From the NCBI RefSeq assembly GCF_000150275.1, contig NW_002060946.1, forward strand, positions 2,437,454-2,501,453: 64,000 nucleotides of DNA, read 5' to 3'. The notes under the pieces are model-generated. The model worked only from the letters and a program-made list of their open reading frames with translations, did not search any database and was not told where the DNA came from. This document shows positions 12,170 through 25,676 of this stretch, piece after piece. How positions within the stretch are numbered: the first letter of the stretch is position 1; each line of letters begins with the position of its first letter. The stretch comes from Trichoplax adhaerens. Lineage: Eukaryota > Placozoa > Uniplacotomia > Trichoplacea > Trichoplacidae. The translations under genes and the position numbers were made by a program.

Positions 12170-13545
12170 CAAAACTCCTTCTATTCAATTTTACGCTTCC
12201 ATTTAGACCATGTTCAATTTAATTTCTATTCGGCCATCAAGGTAAAAATGGCGAAACTACAGTAATTCTGTAATCAACATGAAATTATAATTTATTTCAG
12301 ACCTCCATTTAGACTATATCCAATTCATTTCTACTCTACCATCAGGGTAACATTGACAAGAAAATCAAAACTTATTTCTGCTCTGGTAATTCCAATTTAA
12401 GTAAAATGACTACAGAATCGATTATTGCTCCCTCTTATAATTAAGTAATTCCAATTTAAGGCCAAGACTAATCACGATCCACTCGAAATGATTTGATAGT
12501 CTAATTTAGACTATACCCAGCAAATAGCCAATTAAAGTAAAAATAGGAAGAAAATTATCCTTTCTACTCAAGCAAGTTTAATTTGAAGGTGAAGACTCAT
12601 TGCAATCGAGTAGAAACAACAATTAATCCTAAATCTGCATATAGGCAAAATCGAGTTAATACGAGTCTATTGAAGTCAAAGTGACAAGAGAATTGGCTAT
12701 CATTCCTATTCACGTATTACGATCTTGTCTAATTAATATATTACCATCAACTGGAAATCATAATCTATTCTACATGTGGATCAAAATAAAGCGGCATAAG
12801 AATCTTTTACTCCATTAAGTTCACCTTAAAAGGCCGAAACGAAGCACTATCAAATCATCTCAAAATAATAATAACTTATCCAGACCTATATTGAAGTAAA
12901 ATGATACAAGAATCAACTATCCTTTCTACTCTATTCGAAGTCCAAAACTAATAGATAGAACAATTTTTTCGCACTAATATCAAAGTAAAACGATACAAGA
13001 ATCGGTAATCCTATCTACTCTATTTAAAGGCCAAGACTAGTCAAAGGCAGCTAGATAGTACAATTAATCCTGTACTTACATCAATGTAAATGTAAATGAC
13101 ACAAAAATCGACTGTCCTTTCTACTCAATTTGAAAGCCAAAACCAATCAATAGCAACTGAAAATAATAAATTATCCTCTACCTACATCAATCTTGTCTAC
13201 TCTATTAGCACGCAAAAACTAATCAACAACAGCTCGATATTATAATTTATCCTGTGCCTATGTCAATGGTTATGGATAGAAGAATCGTCTTGTCTACTCT
13301 ATCAGAAGGCATAAACTAATCAATAGTAAATGGATATTACAATTTATGCTATACCTTATTCAATGGTTACAAGAATCGCCTTGTCTACTCTATCGTAAGG
13401 CCAAAACTAACCAACAGCAACTCGATATTACAACTTATCTTATACCTACATTAATGGATATCGATACAAGAATCGTCTTGTCTATTTTATTGGAAGGCCA
13501 AAATTAATCAATAGCAACTAAAAATTTATTTGTACGCGTAAGCCG
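12170..13545. repeat. Degenerate tandem array, unit about 90-105 bp
   Basis: The unit reads roughly TATCCTxTACCTACATCAAT, GTAAATGATACAAGAATCG, then CTTGTCTACTCTATT, GAAGGCCAAAACTAATCAA, TAGCAACTxGATATTACAA. CTACTCTATT-like anchors fall near 12926, 13014, 13121, 13195, 13294, 13385 and 13481, spaced 74-107 bp. Copies are clearest from 12900 to 13540 and fade to about 12170. No frame is open across it. Confidence 0.7.
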
Positions 13546-15559
13546 ACATGGTCATCAGTGGAAAAATAACAACCAATTCAACTAATAGTGATAGCAAGAC
13601 TCGTTACACCCTTTCTTAAATAAGTTCAATTTAAGATTATGATTAATTTCCAACGGATATAAAATTCTTTCGCCTCAATTAAAATTTTACCCTTGCTCTT
13701 GAAGAAACTTGGAAACCGTGGTCAATAACATGCTGATGTTAAATTTCATCCATAGAATCGATGCAAACACCAAACCATTTAATAGACCATTTCAACTACA
13801 AAGTTGAGGCGATCGATATTGACGTCGATCAATTGCAAAGGTAGCAAGGTCTAATAACATTTTTATTCAAAAATCTCAATATGGTCACATTGGAAGCAAC
13901 TAGCCTGCCTAGCTTTAAAAAAAGTTATCCTACTGTTCTGTATGATGTCATAATATCTTTTTCATTCTATCCATATTATAAATAGCTAGAAAGACTATAT
14001 AACCTTGACGTCGATACCCGAAATAGAATATGAATTCAAATAAAGCTTTTTCTTCTCTTTCTTTTCTATTCTTTATTTTAAGTTGTACTTTACTCCATCT
14101 TGTTTATAGCTGTTTGTTAAAGTAATCAATCAGTAACGCCTTTATCCAATTCAACGTGCTATTCACTCTGAAAACTAAGATACAATTATTCTATCAATCT
14201 ATTTTTGCTCTCTATGATAACAATCAAAACTCGATCGATAGCATCGATTAAGAAATGCAGAAAAGCAGAAGGATGATGGCTAGATTTTTAACCTACAGCA
14301 CGTTGGATTTATTTCTAACATGAAAGAAATGGATTACAGGATGTAGAATTCTAGCGGTTTAGGTAACGATCGATGGGCAGGGATGGAAGTTTTATTTTTT
14401 CTTCTCTTTTCAACATCAATATCTAATCTTTGTATTGGGGATAACATAACAACAAGCGAAGGTTAAATAAATACCTTGATCATGCTGGATGGATCAGCGT
14501 TAATTCTCAGCGTCTGTAGTGGCTTAAGATAAATGAAGGTAGGAAAATGGTTAATCGTGGATATTATGATTCCAATAGGGCGATGACGCATTGAGAATGG
14601 AATTCCTTTCCTTTTTCTTTTCTCTCTCTCTATTTTTTTCTACCTCTCTCTCTCCTGCTATTTTTTGATTGATTGATGGACTATTTCTGTCTAGGCGATG
14701 TATTTTTGCATTAACATTTTCCTGATGACAATAATAATTTCTTATTTTTCAATCAATAAGATCGAAAGAAAATAGAGCAAGACGAAAATGGGATCGACTA
14801 TCTACAGGCTTTGTATTATCCTAACACGCTTAAAATTATGACATTGTATAGATAAAGAAGAAAGCAATAAGGGGAGAAAAAAGGCCAAAAACATTGACGA
14901 TGGTAATCATATTGTTAAATCAATTAATTATCTTGTTTCTTATTGATTATTCAATTCTGCTTTTTAATAGTATAAATTCAATCTTTTGATTTGATGACTT
15001 AGACATGATGATTACAATTTCAACAAAGGAATAGACTACCCGTAGAGAATTGTTATTCTACGGATGCAATCGATTATTCAAGTAGAAATCAATGCTATGA
15101 TTGAGAATATTTTGAATTTTTGTTTTTTTTCTTCTTATTTTAATTTGAATAATTTTCCCATATGATTTAATCATCTCAATTATAATACATGACAATGCAT
15201 TATAATCGATTTGTCATTGGATTCCCATATACACTAATCCAGAATAGTGTTGCCATTTTGGCTGGACATATGCGATATCTTGCTTAAGAATCGGGAGGGG
15301 GAAAAATAAGATTCACAGAGGCAGGATGGTACCAATAAGCTTGGCTACTCTCTATCAAGAGTGAGGGAAAGTTCTACTTAGGCAGATGGACTTATAGGAT
15401 ACAACAATAAAGAGAAAGTTGCTTTTATACAAATATCAGATTCGCTATTTCCTGTAAATAGAACAGAGATATCGCATACAGTTTGCCATGATGGAAAGCG
15501 TAATTTGCTTTATTTCAATTTGATCCTGAACGTTCAAAGCCATCATCACCTGTATTTAA
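13546..15559. other. Non-coding spacer between two arrays
   Basis: No exon, RNA gene or mobile element is recognised. CT-rich low-complexity tracts lie at about 14610-14665. Confidence 0.4.
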
Positions 15560-17770
15560 CCACATATTACGACAAAATAGAAGGTCGCTAAGTAAACTAC
15601 TTCCGGATCGATGCGGATCAATATTTATCTATCGTAATGGCATAAATAGAGTAACATAGCAAGGATATGTCTACGGGGATTGGTATGATAAAAATTATAA
15701 ATTAAATAGACCACTAGAGTTTATATCTAGATAAATTTAAAGCCATTGAGATTCCTCTTAAATTATTTAGAACGGCAACATTAGAAAGTGATTGAGTTAA
15801 TCTACTTTGACAATATCTGTAGGTCAATGTTTTTCTCAGTGATGATAGCATAATAAATAAGGGAGAAGTGTCCAGTAGAGGTACTAACCTAGAATGATAA
15901 TTTAATAGACAGGATTTGCAATCTAGACATCCTACTATTATAGAGATTCCACTTTGTTGGACGTTGACTTTATATAGGTTGTACCCGATTAATTCTAAAT
16001 CATTTTTATCCTTTAATCATATAGCAAGGCAAAACAAAAGCTTCTTTTGATAAACAATTCCTGTACTGATGGCTGCTATAACATAGATTGTAGTTTCCCG
16101 CACATTTGTATAAGACTATATATAAATTATACTTGAATAACTCTAAAAAATTTTTATCCTTCTTCAATCCTATAGCAAGGCAAAATAAAAGATATTAGTG
16201 CTGAATTGCTATCAATACAAAGATAATTATTTCCTTTATGAGAAGTGCTGTAATGGAGATTATACAGCAATTAATTTGTTACGCATATACTATATGTATG
16301 TTGTGTTTAAAAAAACTAAATAATCATTATACTTTAATCATATAACAAGGCAAAATAGAAGATTATCGGTAAATTACTATTGATATAAAATAATTATTAT
16401 CCCGACATGACAGCCGTCACGATAGAGATTTTGTGGTAATTAATTTTTTGCACCAATACTAGCATGTAAATTACACCCGGATATTTACAAATAATTATTA
16501 TCTCTCTTCAATCATATAACATAGCTAAGAAGAAAATTTTTAAGTAAACTGCTATCGATGTAAAAGTAAGTGTTTCCAGCGATGATAGATAACGTAGCAA
16601 AGATAATAATTTTATTGCACATATGCGTATACTATCTATACTATAAATTATATAGAGAACACTTTATAAATAACCATCACCTTCTTTAGCCATAGCATGG
16701 CAATGTAGAAAATTATTAAGTAAACTACTATCGGTAATAAAATAAATAATTTTCTGTGATAGCAGTTAGTATTGTTATCCGTAATATGCTGCATGCATAC
16801 TCGGCCATCTCATAAAAGTGGAGTACAGATACCTCTAAATAATCATTATCCTTCTGCTATCGAATGGTATAGCATAGCAAAATAAAAGATTATCGAGTAC
16901 GCAACTACTGGAACTAAATTAATACTTTTTCCACAATGATAGCCTATGCGTAAATATGTGTACTCTTTAGTCATAAAGTAGAGTTAAACTGGGAGAGTTA
17001 ATGAGCAAATGACTACTGATAAATGTACATCATTATTTTTCTGCAATGACAGCATAGAGTAAGAAAGATACACCCAGTTGGCTTACCGCGACAGAAATTA
17101 TAGTTTGATGTATTTGTACCTAAATTGTACTTATATAGCTTTAATTCTTGCCCTTCTCTTATCAGAGGTGTATGGCTAGATAGAGGTCTATAGACTATAA
17201 ATAAACTGTTACTGCTACAAGTAAATATTTTCTTGTGATATACGATATTATTAAATAATTGAAAAAATACCTAGGAAGATTAAAACCATACTTACCATAC
17301 TTATTATATTTATTTGTACATTGTCAAAGAATTATCCAATAAAATAGATATAACACTTATATAGCGTGACAGTATTAAAGGTTCTTAAGTAAGGTACTTT
17401 CGGTAGTGATCATGATGGTCCTTCCTTTTTTAATTTACGATAATACAAATTTGTCAGAGGTACTTGGGCTATTTACTACGATATCAGTCTCTGCGATGAC
17501 TCAATATATCTATTGAATACTAGTATCCATTTAAAAACAATGTCACTTTACTATGATATTACTACTAGGTAAACTCTATACTAATATTCGGTTGTATGAC
17601 GGCTCTATCAATTGATTAAGGGTTGGCCTACAAGAAAATAATTTTTCATGATGTAATAAATCTATAGCAACAATTTTTCTTCATATTGTGTAATGATGCT
17701 GTAAAACCTACGGTAAGTAAACTGCATTATGATGGCTGTCGCAATGGAAACTATAATATAAAGTAAACTC
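15560..17770. repeat. Degenerate tandem array, unit about 150-182 bp
   Basis: The core reads ATCATATAGCAAGGCAAAAT, AAAAGATTATTAAGTAAACT, ACTATCGATATAAAATAATT, then a TGATGACAGCTGCxATAGAGA part. ATAGCAAGGC-like anchors lie at 16021, 16172, 16342, 16515, 16692 and 16874, spaced 151-182 bp. Partial copies are visible from about 15580 and out to 17717 (TAAGTAAACTGC). Unit length is close to one nucleosome repeat, as in many satellites. Copies are strongly diverged. Confidence 0.7.
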
Positions 17771-20700
17771 AGCAATACTTTCACGACTTTCAGCAACCTA
17801 TACTTCAGCGAAGTGAAATTATAATTTACCGGTATCTGGATACTCTATCCAAGCACTGGATAGTACAATTTAACTTAAACAATTTCAAGTGGTAAATATT
17901 CAATAAGGATTCTTTAACAAGTGAAGAGGGAGCCATTCGAACGAAACTTAATACAACATTTTTCTCAATTGATATAATTAAATCTGCATTATGGTCAGTA
18001 TTATTGAAATTGTCAATTGGCCTATCCTAATTGGCCTATCATACCTTCATTATGTAATACATATAATTTAAGCAGTTTTAAGTAATAATTTATCCCAATA
18101 ACGACTTCTCATACGTTAAAAGTAAGGGATAATTCTACTCAAATAGTTGTTGTGCAGGAAAGCTTTTGAACTGATCTTTTAATGTATACCTTCTCCAACA
18201 CTTATTGAGTACAATTTCAAAATTTAGTCAACTTTTAGTTATCAGTATCTCAATAGCATTCACCTAAACATATCAAAAGAGAAGGTACCTGAATCAGTAA
18301 TATTCAGTATACAGCATTAAAATTTTTCTCTCTGTAAAGAAATGCTTATTATGGTCAAGTAATTGTAATTTCAATAATAAGATTCATATACGTCGATAGT
18401 CCATGGCCAGGTTGAAAATTAAACGGAATTTTAATTTAATTTTCAATAGATAACGACAACATAATAGTTGTACCAATATTGTTTAAATTGTCATATAGTA
18501 ATAAATCTTTATTATTGGTAATGTTCGCTTATATTACACAATATTTGAAATAGGCAAACGTACACATGTTTCAATTTATTGTAACCTTTTTCGATGAAGC
18601 ATATATCTTTATTTTATTTAGTTTACTAAAAAAATTTCTATTCTGTTCTATTTTCAATAGCTTCAGTACCACATGTTCGTTCATCAATACCATGATTAAG
18701 AGGGAAATTTAATACCCATTAATTAGATGTAAATTATTCACATTTTTAATTTATATTGAAGATAGGCTATTTCTATTAACATTTTCTCTCTAGTGTATCT
18801 CATATGCGTATTATAATTTAAGACGAATTGATATAATAAATTAATCGATTATAATAATATATACAAACACGTATGTTATATGTATGTTATACATAAGTAC
18901 GTTGATATTTTTTTCCTTTGATGACAACCTTTATTCAAAAACTTACTTAATACTTTATTTGAACCGTATACTAAAAAGGTCGATAGACTGGGCAATCTTT
19001 CTAATTGCAAACCCAGCCAATTCATAAATTTTATTTATTTGCAGATAAATTTTTGGCATTGTAATACGCTATACAATATACGTGAATTTCTAAACATATG
19101 CTCTTTTAGCGTCTCTTATTACTAAATTGAATAAAATTCGGCTTGGCAATATCTATAAATTTTTATTGATTTGACTAGTGATATTCAGCGGGCAGCCTTT
19201 AATTTAATTAACAACATCACGTTATCGGATTACTGTACATTCCATAAAGTAGGGCCAAATAGGAATTAATTTAAGCCGTATTTTTCTCGTTCGGTAGTGT
19301 AAGTTAAAGCTAGACCAAATATAGGCAATATAATTTCGTAGATACTGTTTCCAAGCTACCCATATACAGGTCAATTTTGGGTAGTCTATACAATGAAATT
19401 CATAGAAAATTCTTCAGCTTATACTAGTGGATTAATAATGAGAAGTAACATTCCTAGATTGCAGTACAACATGAAATAAAATTCGTTATTTCCTTTTGCT
19501 TAACTATAAAAATTACCTATTGTCAAGCGATAGGTAATCATGGATATCAGGAATAAAACTACAAATTTCGATTGTCTTTGGTGATTGCGCATATGATCAA
19601 GGAATAATTTTTGTTAATCTGTAATAATGATAGCCAAATTCGATCAAGCTTGTAGCTAATTCTTCCTCTTTTACTTACACATTAACAAAATAAAATAATA
19701 AACAGAAGTAATTGCATATTATATGCGACGAAATTTACTGATTTTTTTATACAGAAATCACAAATTGTATTGTACAATAATATCAGCAATTAAGGATATT
19801 AATGTGAGCATATACAAACTTTTAGTAATCTACTTGCCTAATACTGACTGCGAAGATGAATCGAATTTGTAACTATTTCTTCACCAATTCTTCACTCACA
19901 AGGATTGATATGAAGGAATAGCACATAGAAATTTTAAGGATACGAGATAAGAAAAGATTGTTAGGTGATGTGAGTAGAAAATTTCATGGTATCAACCTAT
20001 TATCATGTATATCCTACTTTTGATTTTGTGATGAAATGAATTTGTCAGAGGAAACTTGTCTATTCTTTACATTGTTGTACTGCCCAAGACCAGATACTGT
20101 ATATGATTTAAGGGCCTATACTGTAAAAATGATTTTCACAGTTGGTCATGGTATATTCTGTTTAACCATTTCCTAATTGCACATGACACCTTACAAGGTG
20201 AAATTGCAATTTATCATTCGTAAATAATCTGGGAGCGAATTTTTATACCGATTTTAAGTATTTATAGAATTTTGGAATAGTATTTACCAATTTACGTCAA
20301 GTATTTATTAAACGGTATATTAACTATCCTCCATACTACGCGTATTAACATCAAATATGACCTTCTTAAGTGTAAAAATGACTTTAGAATAAAATTACAA
20401 GAACAAATCAATGCTATTACCTCTAACTTGCATCCGACCCTGTTTAAAATGTTATTCAATTGTGTAATCAGAGCTGATTAAATTTTAATACAATTTACGT
20501 ATGCAAGTTACTCAGTACGGATTAAAACTCCATTTACCTAATTTTAAGATAAAAATCGACCAACTTACTCGTACGTGTAATATTTATTAATCCATCGGCA
20601 ATTTGCTTATTCTTCGTACCAATGTCAAGTGTCAACGATGTTAGAAGTACTGTAAATTAGACTCTTGTTGGAGTATAAATTATTATTTGCGTATATCGCT

Positions 20701-21760
20701 CTACAGTTGACTCTGTTCAGAGGTTTTAATTGTACGCTAGGAATAATTAGGGTACTGTTCAAGCAGCACAAGTGCGTATTTTAATCTACCCTATGTGTGT
20801 GTTAACTGCACATCGACGAGTAGGAGGCCTGCTCCTTAGATGGTACAATATTTCTGTCAGTACAACTTTTCAATACTATTTTGTAACTTAGCTCAGGCTC
20901 AATCTCAAGTTCTTAATCACTCTAGCATAGGAAATAATTATAATAAGATTTGTTGCGAAACTCTACGGCACTACAGTTCACAATTTTAGTGGTCGCTGTC
21001 CCAGATAATATCGATACTATTCGTAATAATTATAACAAGGATAACATTCAATCAACATTTAAAATTTATTTATTTATTCAATGTTGATTTTAACGTGAGT
21101 ACATGTATGTAATTCATACCAGGCCAAAAAGCATTGTTAATACCAATACATACGTGAATAGAAAATTAACTGTAACGTATGTTATTAAAATTTAAATTTA
21201 AATACCAAAGACTTGTCGAAGAAGAACCATTAGAAAAACACCATACTAACAGGACTAAAGCAGTCCAAACTATTGTCGGACACGTAATTGACGTCAATGT
21301 GTATCCCATAGCAGTATGGTTAGGCCATAATATTGATTTTCACTATATTCTTCAATGGTGGAATAGCTTACGAGTTAAGTTAGAAATTACAAAATTGATT
21401 GATGTTGTTATGATATGTAATATATGAGCAAGTATATGATAGATATAATACATCATAATGAAGAAAAAAATTCATTTTTTTTTATCGTTGATCGCCTTTT
21501 TTCGTGTAGCATAGTCATACGAATATTTTATTAGTAATATAATTTCTTAATAGTAGATAGAGCTGGGTTCTGGCCACCTATCATAAATTCTTATTACTTT
21601 ATCATTATTTCTATATGTGAACCGATATCAAATCGTAACTAGTTAAAATAATCACTTATTACAAATATCTTTCACCAAGTAGTATTTTTACCAATGTATG
21701 ATAACCAATCCTCGCTAATATGTTTCGAAATTAGCTTCAATGAATGTCTATCATAGCCAT
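17771..21760. other. Long AT-rich intergenic stretch, no gene seen
   Basis: No exon with family resemblance on either strand. An 82-codon frame at 21179-21427 has no recognisable motif. A 9-bp inverted repeat (AATCAACAT / ATGTTGATT) lies around 21047-21090. The 3' UTR of the first SLC28 gene probably extends from 21760 down to an AATAAA on the minus strand at about 21527. Confidence 0.45.
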
Positions 21761-24700
21761 TTAACTGGTTGATGGTATAACAGTTGAATTAAATATCGCA
21801 GTCGTAATATCCGTAGCATTCGTAGCATTAACGAATCCTTGGTTAATAGACACAGCAGGAACGTAAAACATGCCTAAAATCATTAACAAGTAAATTTAAC
21901 CGGACAATCATTACGTATTTTAACGATTACTATTTGTAATTTATGCCTGATATGTTGTCTTGCATTGCAATATATCGCTATCAACTACTGCAATTTTAGT
22001 GTTAAAGATATCCTAAATCTTAATAGTAACTTTAATGCAGATAGTTTTACCTGCTAAACAAGCTGTCATAAAACAAGCAACAGTACCAGAGCATAGAGCT
22101 CTGAAAGCAATACTAGCCAAGTCACCCTTCCGTTCAGGCGCCATTGGAGATAAACCACCAATTTGGATACCAATTGACGAAAAATTAGCAAAACCACATA
22201 GAGCATATGCAGAAATGACTTCAGAGCGAACCTGTATTCCAAAATCAATTATATAAAGTAAAAGTAACAATATTATAAATTTAAAATTTTATCATGTAAA
22301 AAAGGAATCCAGTCTTTTAAAATCAGTTACAAATATATTTTAAAATATACACACGAAATAGACAAATACTTCTTTACTTCTGTGTGCATACATACATACA
22401 TGTACATATGTATATAAAAAATCACGTTTATATAAGGTTTCTTATATAATATTTTAAATTAGAATAAATTCATATTTTTCCCCTACGGTTAACGCTACAC
22501 AATGATACAAGCTAATCCTTATTAACTTTACTAAAAAAGAATGTGTGATTCTAATGGTATAACCTATAATTTTAAATATTAGAACTATAGTATAGTAAAA
22601 TTGTGATATACTGTAGACCTAGTCGTCAAGAATACAAAAGATACGATAATATTGCCGCAACTGAATGATTATTATATCACATTATTTTCTTGTAGTTCAC
22701 AACAAGTATTTAGAATTATATTATTATTAGAACATAGCCCTAGATAGAAATAATGAAACTCACAGAAATGACTGGATTGCCAGCAATTCGTGCGTTTATC
22801 CATTTAGATAGTGTAATATAAGCAACGAATTCATTGGCTACGGTTTTTTCGGCAAGAAGTAGACCAACATTAAAAGCGTCCTTATATTCAATACCCAGTA
22901 GCAAGGCCAACGGTGTAAATAAGTATGAGCATATCAACTATACAATTTAGATTAAACGGAGATTATAACATTAGCATAGATTCTTTCTAGACAAGAATAA
23001 GATATCGCTAAAGTAATATCTAATTTTTGAAGAAAATATATCTACTTTCGATATAAAAATTTGATTTAACTTACCCTAAAACTCAATAAAGGATAATTGA
23101 CAAGACTACCAAAATAACCCAACAAACCATCAAGGAAATTCAAGAGAGCCGTGAAAACAATTAAATTAGCGGCAATATTTGCTACTAGTGGTACAGCAGT
23201 AGATGCACCATTAGATAAAGCCTCGAAGAAGTTGGTTTCAGTGCTATGAGATGATAATAAAGAGCATAAAAAATATAGTTAATTTCCTCTTTAAAATTAA
23301 AAATTTTTTAAAAGCGATTTTTTAGATTTTACTAACGTGCGAATACAATAAAATAACGAGTAAATTATACGAACGTAAAATTCGATGTCAAAATTGAAAT
23401 GGCAGCCACTATATTATTTTACCCTCTTTCCAATTTAATATCCTCAACATCATATTCTTCGTCCTTTTCTGTCTCTGGATAAACTAACTTTGCAACAGCC
23501 AAAGCAGCAGGCGCAGACATAAAAGAAGCAGTTAAAAGATGAGTTGCCGGGACGCCTAAGCCAATATATGCTCCTAACACACTACCAGCGATGGTAGCGA
23601 AACCACCAGTCATAACCGCATGAAGTTCCGATTTAGTCATTTTAGCAAGGAATGGTCGCACCAATAGTGGAGCTTCAGTCTATTTAAATCGTTAATATCA
23701 GAAACTTTAGTGTTGTTATAATTCTTCATAGAATTTAATTTGTGTATATCTACTGTTATACAATGCGTATACTATTTTAGCATACAGTATATGCTCGTAA
23801 TTTGCTAACTTACCTGTCCAACAAAGATATTACCAGCTGCATTTAGTGATTCTGTTGGTGATGTTTTCATAGAAATTTGCATCATACGAGAAATAACTTT
23901 AATAACAACTTGCATTACACCGATATAGTATAAGAAGGAAATTACGGCACTAAAGAAAATAACCAATGGCAAAACCTAGTAAAAAAAAATAATTGCAAGT
24001 TAATTTATGATTTACTATTAACAATATCTTACAATTAGTTTTCATAGTGATAATATAAATATTACATAGTACTACATAGGTACAGAATTAGTTAAAATAG
24101 ATGTGGCTATAGTTACTATCACATAATAAATAATACAACAACTATTAAAAGTAGATTAATATAGTACCTTAAAAGCAAAGAAATGATTTGTATACAAATC
24201 GCCAAAAACAAATTTTGAACCAGAGTCGGTAAAATTTAAAAAGGTAGTAATTAAATTTCCAAGGAATTGGAAAACTTGGAAACCAACTGTCGTACGCAAA
24301 ATCAGTAGACCCATAATAAATTGAATAATAAATCCAACAATAACTGGACGCCATCTAACCTATTAAAATTAACAATATTTATTATTATATAAACATGTAT
24401 ATGAAAGATTATTTTAAATTTTAATTCTGTCTACTGTATCTCTAAAGTAGTAACAATTCGTATAACGCACGTATAGCTATAACTGATAGTTAATTGTATT
24501 TTTCTTACAAGTCTACATCTTAACTTACTTGAGATCGATGTTTAGAAAATATCCAACATATCAATAAGTAAACAAGCAAACCACCAAACGATGCAAACCG
24601 ATATGGTATGATTGGCTGATCAAGAACCAAGAATAAGACAACTAATCCCAGCAAAACTAGAATGACGACCCTAATCGAAATGATGCCAAAAGAAAAAATT

Positions 24701-25676
24701 TAGAATTTTCACATTAAGTACCTTTATGGTATAGAATGATAAGTTTGTACAATATTTAATTGGTATCTATATCGATATACGTATATATAATAATATATAG
24801 TATACGAACCATTTTAAGTAGCGTTGGTGTTTACCATAAAAATAACTGATCGGATTTAAAACAAATTTCCACAAAGTTGGAGAAACGTAAGGCCACACAT
24901 AAGAAAAGACAACCAATCCCAGAATCACCATAGTAATGATAAACAATGTCTTGGCTCTTTCAAAGTTGATCGTACAAGCAAATACTAAGAAGACCACATA
25001 GCCTGCCAATAGAGCGATTAGGAAAATCCTTAAAGAAATTTTTCTGATATCAGCTTTATTTTCCTCCATCCATCTTAAATATTTTGCATTCCAAGCGTCA
25101 TTGTCGATTTTTGCAGCCTTTGTTGCATCAGGATCAGGATTTGAATTTAATAAATTTCTGTTATCATTTTCAACGATAACTGAAATTTCATTTTGCTAAT
25201 TGAAGATTCAAGAAATGAAATATTTCAATTTTAAGTAATAAAAATGGAAGGTGAAAAAATGTTAAAAATTGGTTTAAGCATGTACAATTTTATTTGACGA
25301 TAGTAGTACTCAATGTACTTACAGAAATAAATACTTTTATTACTCGTTAAATTACTAAGGAGGAACATTGCAGAAAGATGTTCGATACTACTATTCTACA
25401 ATCTATCATTACTACATTTTAATTTTTGTAGCCGTGGCTGAAAAACAAATTTCAACTTTTTTAAATATCTGTCTTCTAAATACCGACAAATGGTACAGAC
25501 AGTAAATACGATCAAGGCTCTTGTATTTATTAAATATTTACCTGTACATGAGAATGGCCATTATTAGACGTGTTTGAAGTTGGAGATTTAGACGTGTATG
25601 GAATTGGAGATTTAGACGTAGCAATCTCTCCAACTTCAGTATCGTCGAATCTTGTTATCATTTCCACATCTGCCAT
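21761..25676 (-). CDS. SLC28: Concentrative nucleoside transporter, copy A
   Basis: Sodium- or proton-coupled importer of nucleosides in the plasma membrane (CNT/NupC family). Ten coding exons: 25542-25676, 24810-25195, 24529-24670, 24168-24359, 23814-23975, 23423-23679, 23075-23243, 22764-22937, 22051-22231 and 21761-21873. All phases close, giving 636 residues. A polar N-terminus of about 95 residues precedes two hydrophobic segments (about 98-120, 128-147) and the transport core. The nucleoside-binding signature GQTEAPLL is at 338-345, NEFVAY at 516-521, and CGFANFSS at 551-558, with N555 and S558 matching the known binding Asn and Ser. The C-terminal tail has NAT sites for N-glycosylation. 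The second exon ends at an unusual donor, ATG|GTTCGT, shared with copy B. Start at 25676 is chosen because the next exon joins it and copy B starts similarly; the frame is open further upstream. Confidence 0.94.

Noticed and set aside
21179-21427. 82-codon plus-strand frame
   Set aside because: No motif or partner exon; composition is ordinary for a long gap between stops.
22035-22256. 73-codon plus-strand frame opposite SLC28 copy A
   Set aside because: Antisense shadow of copy A exon 9, which reads as the conserved CNT core on the minus strand.
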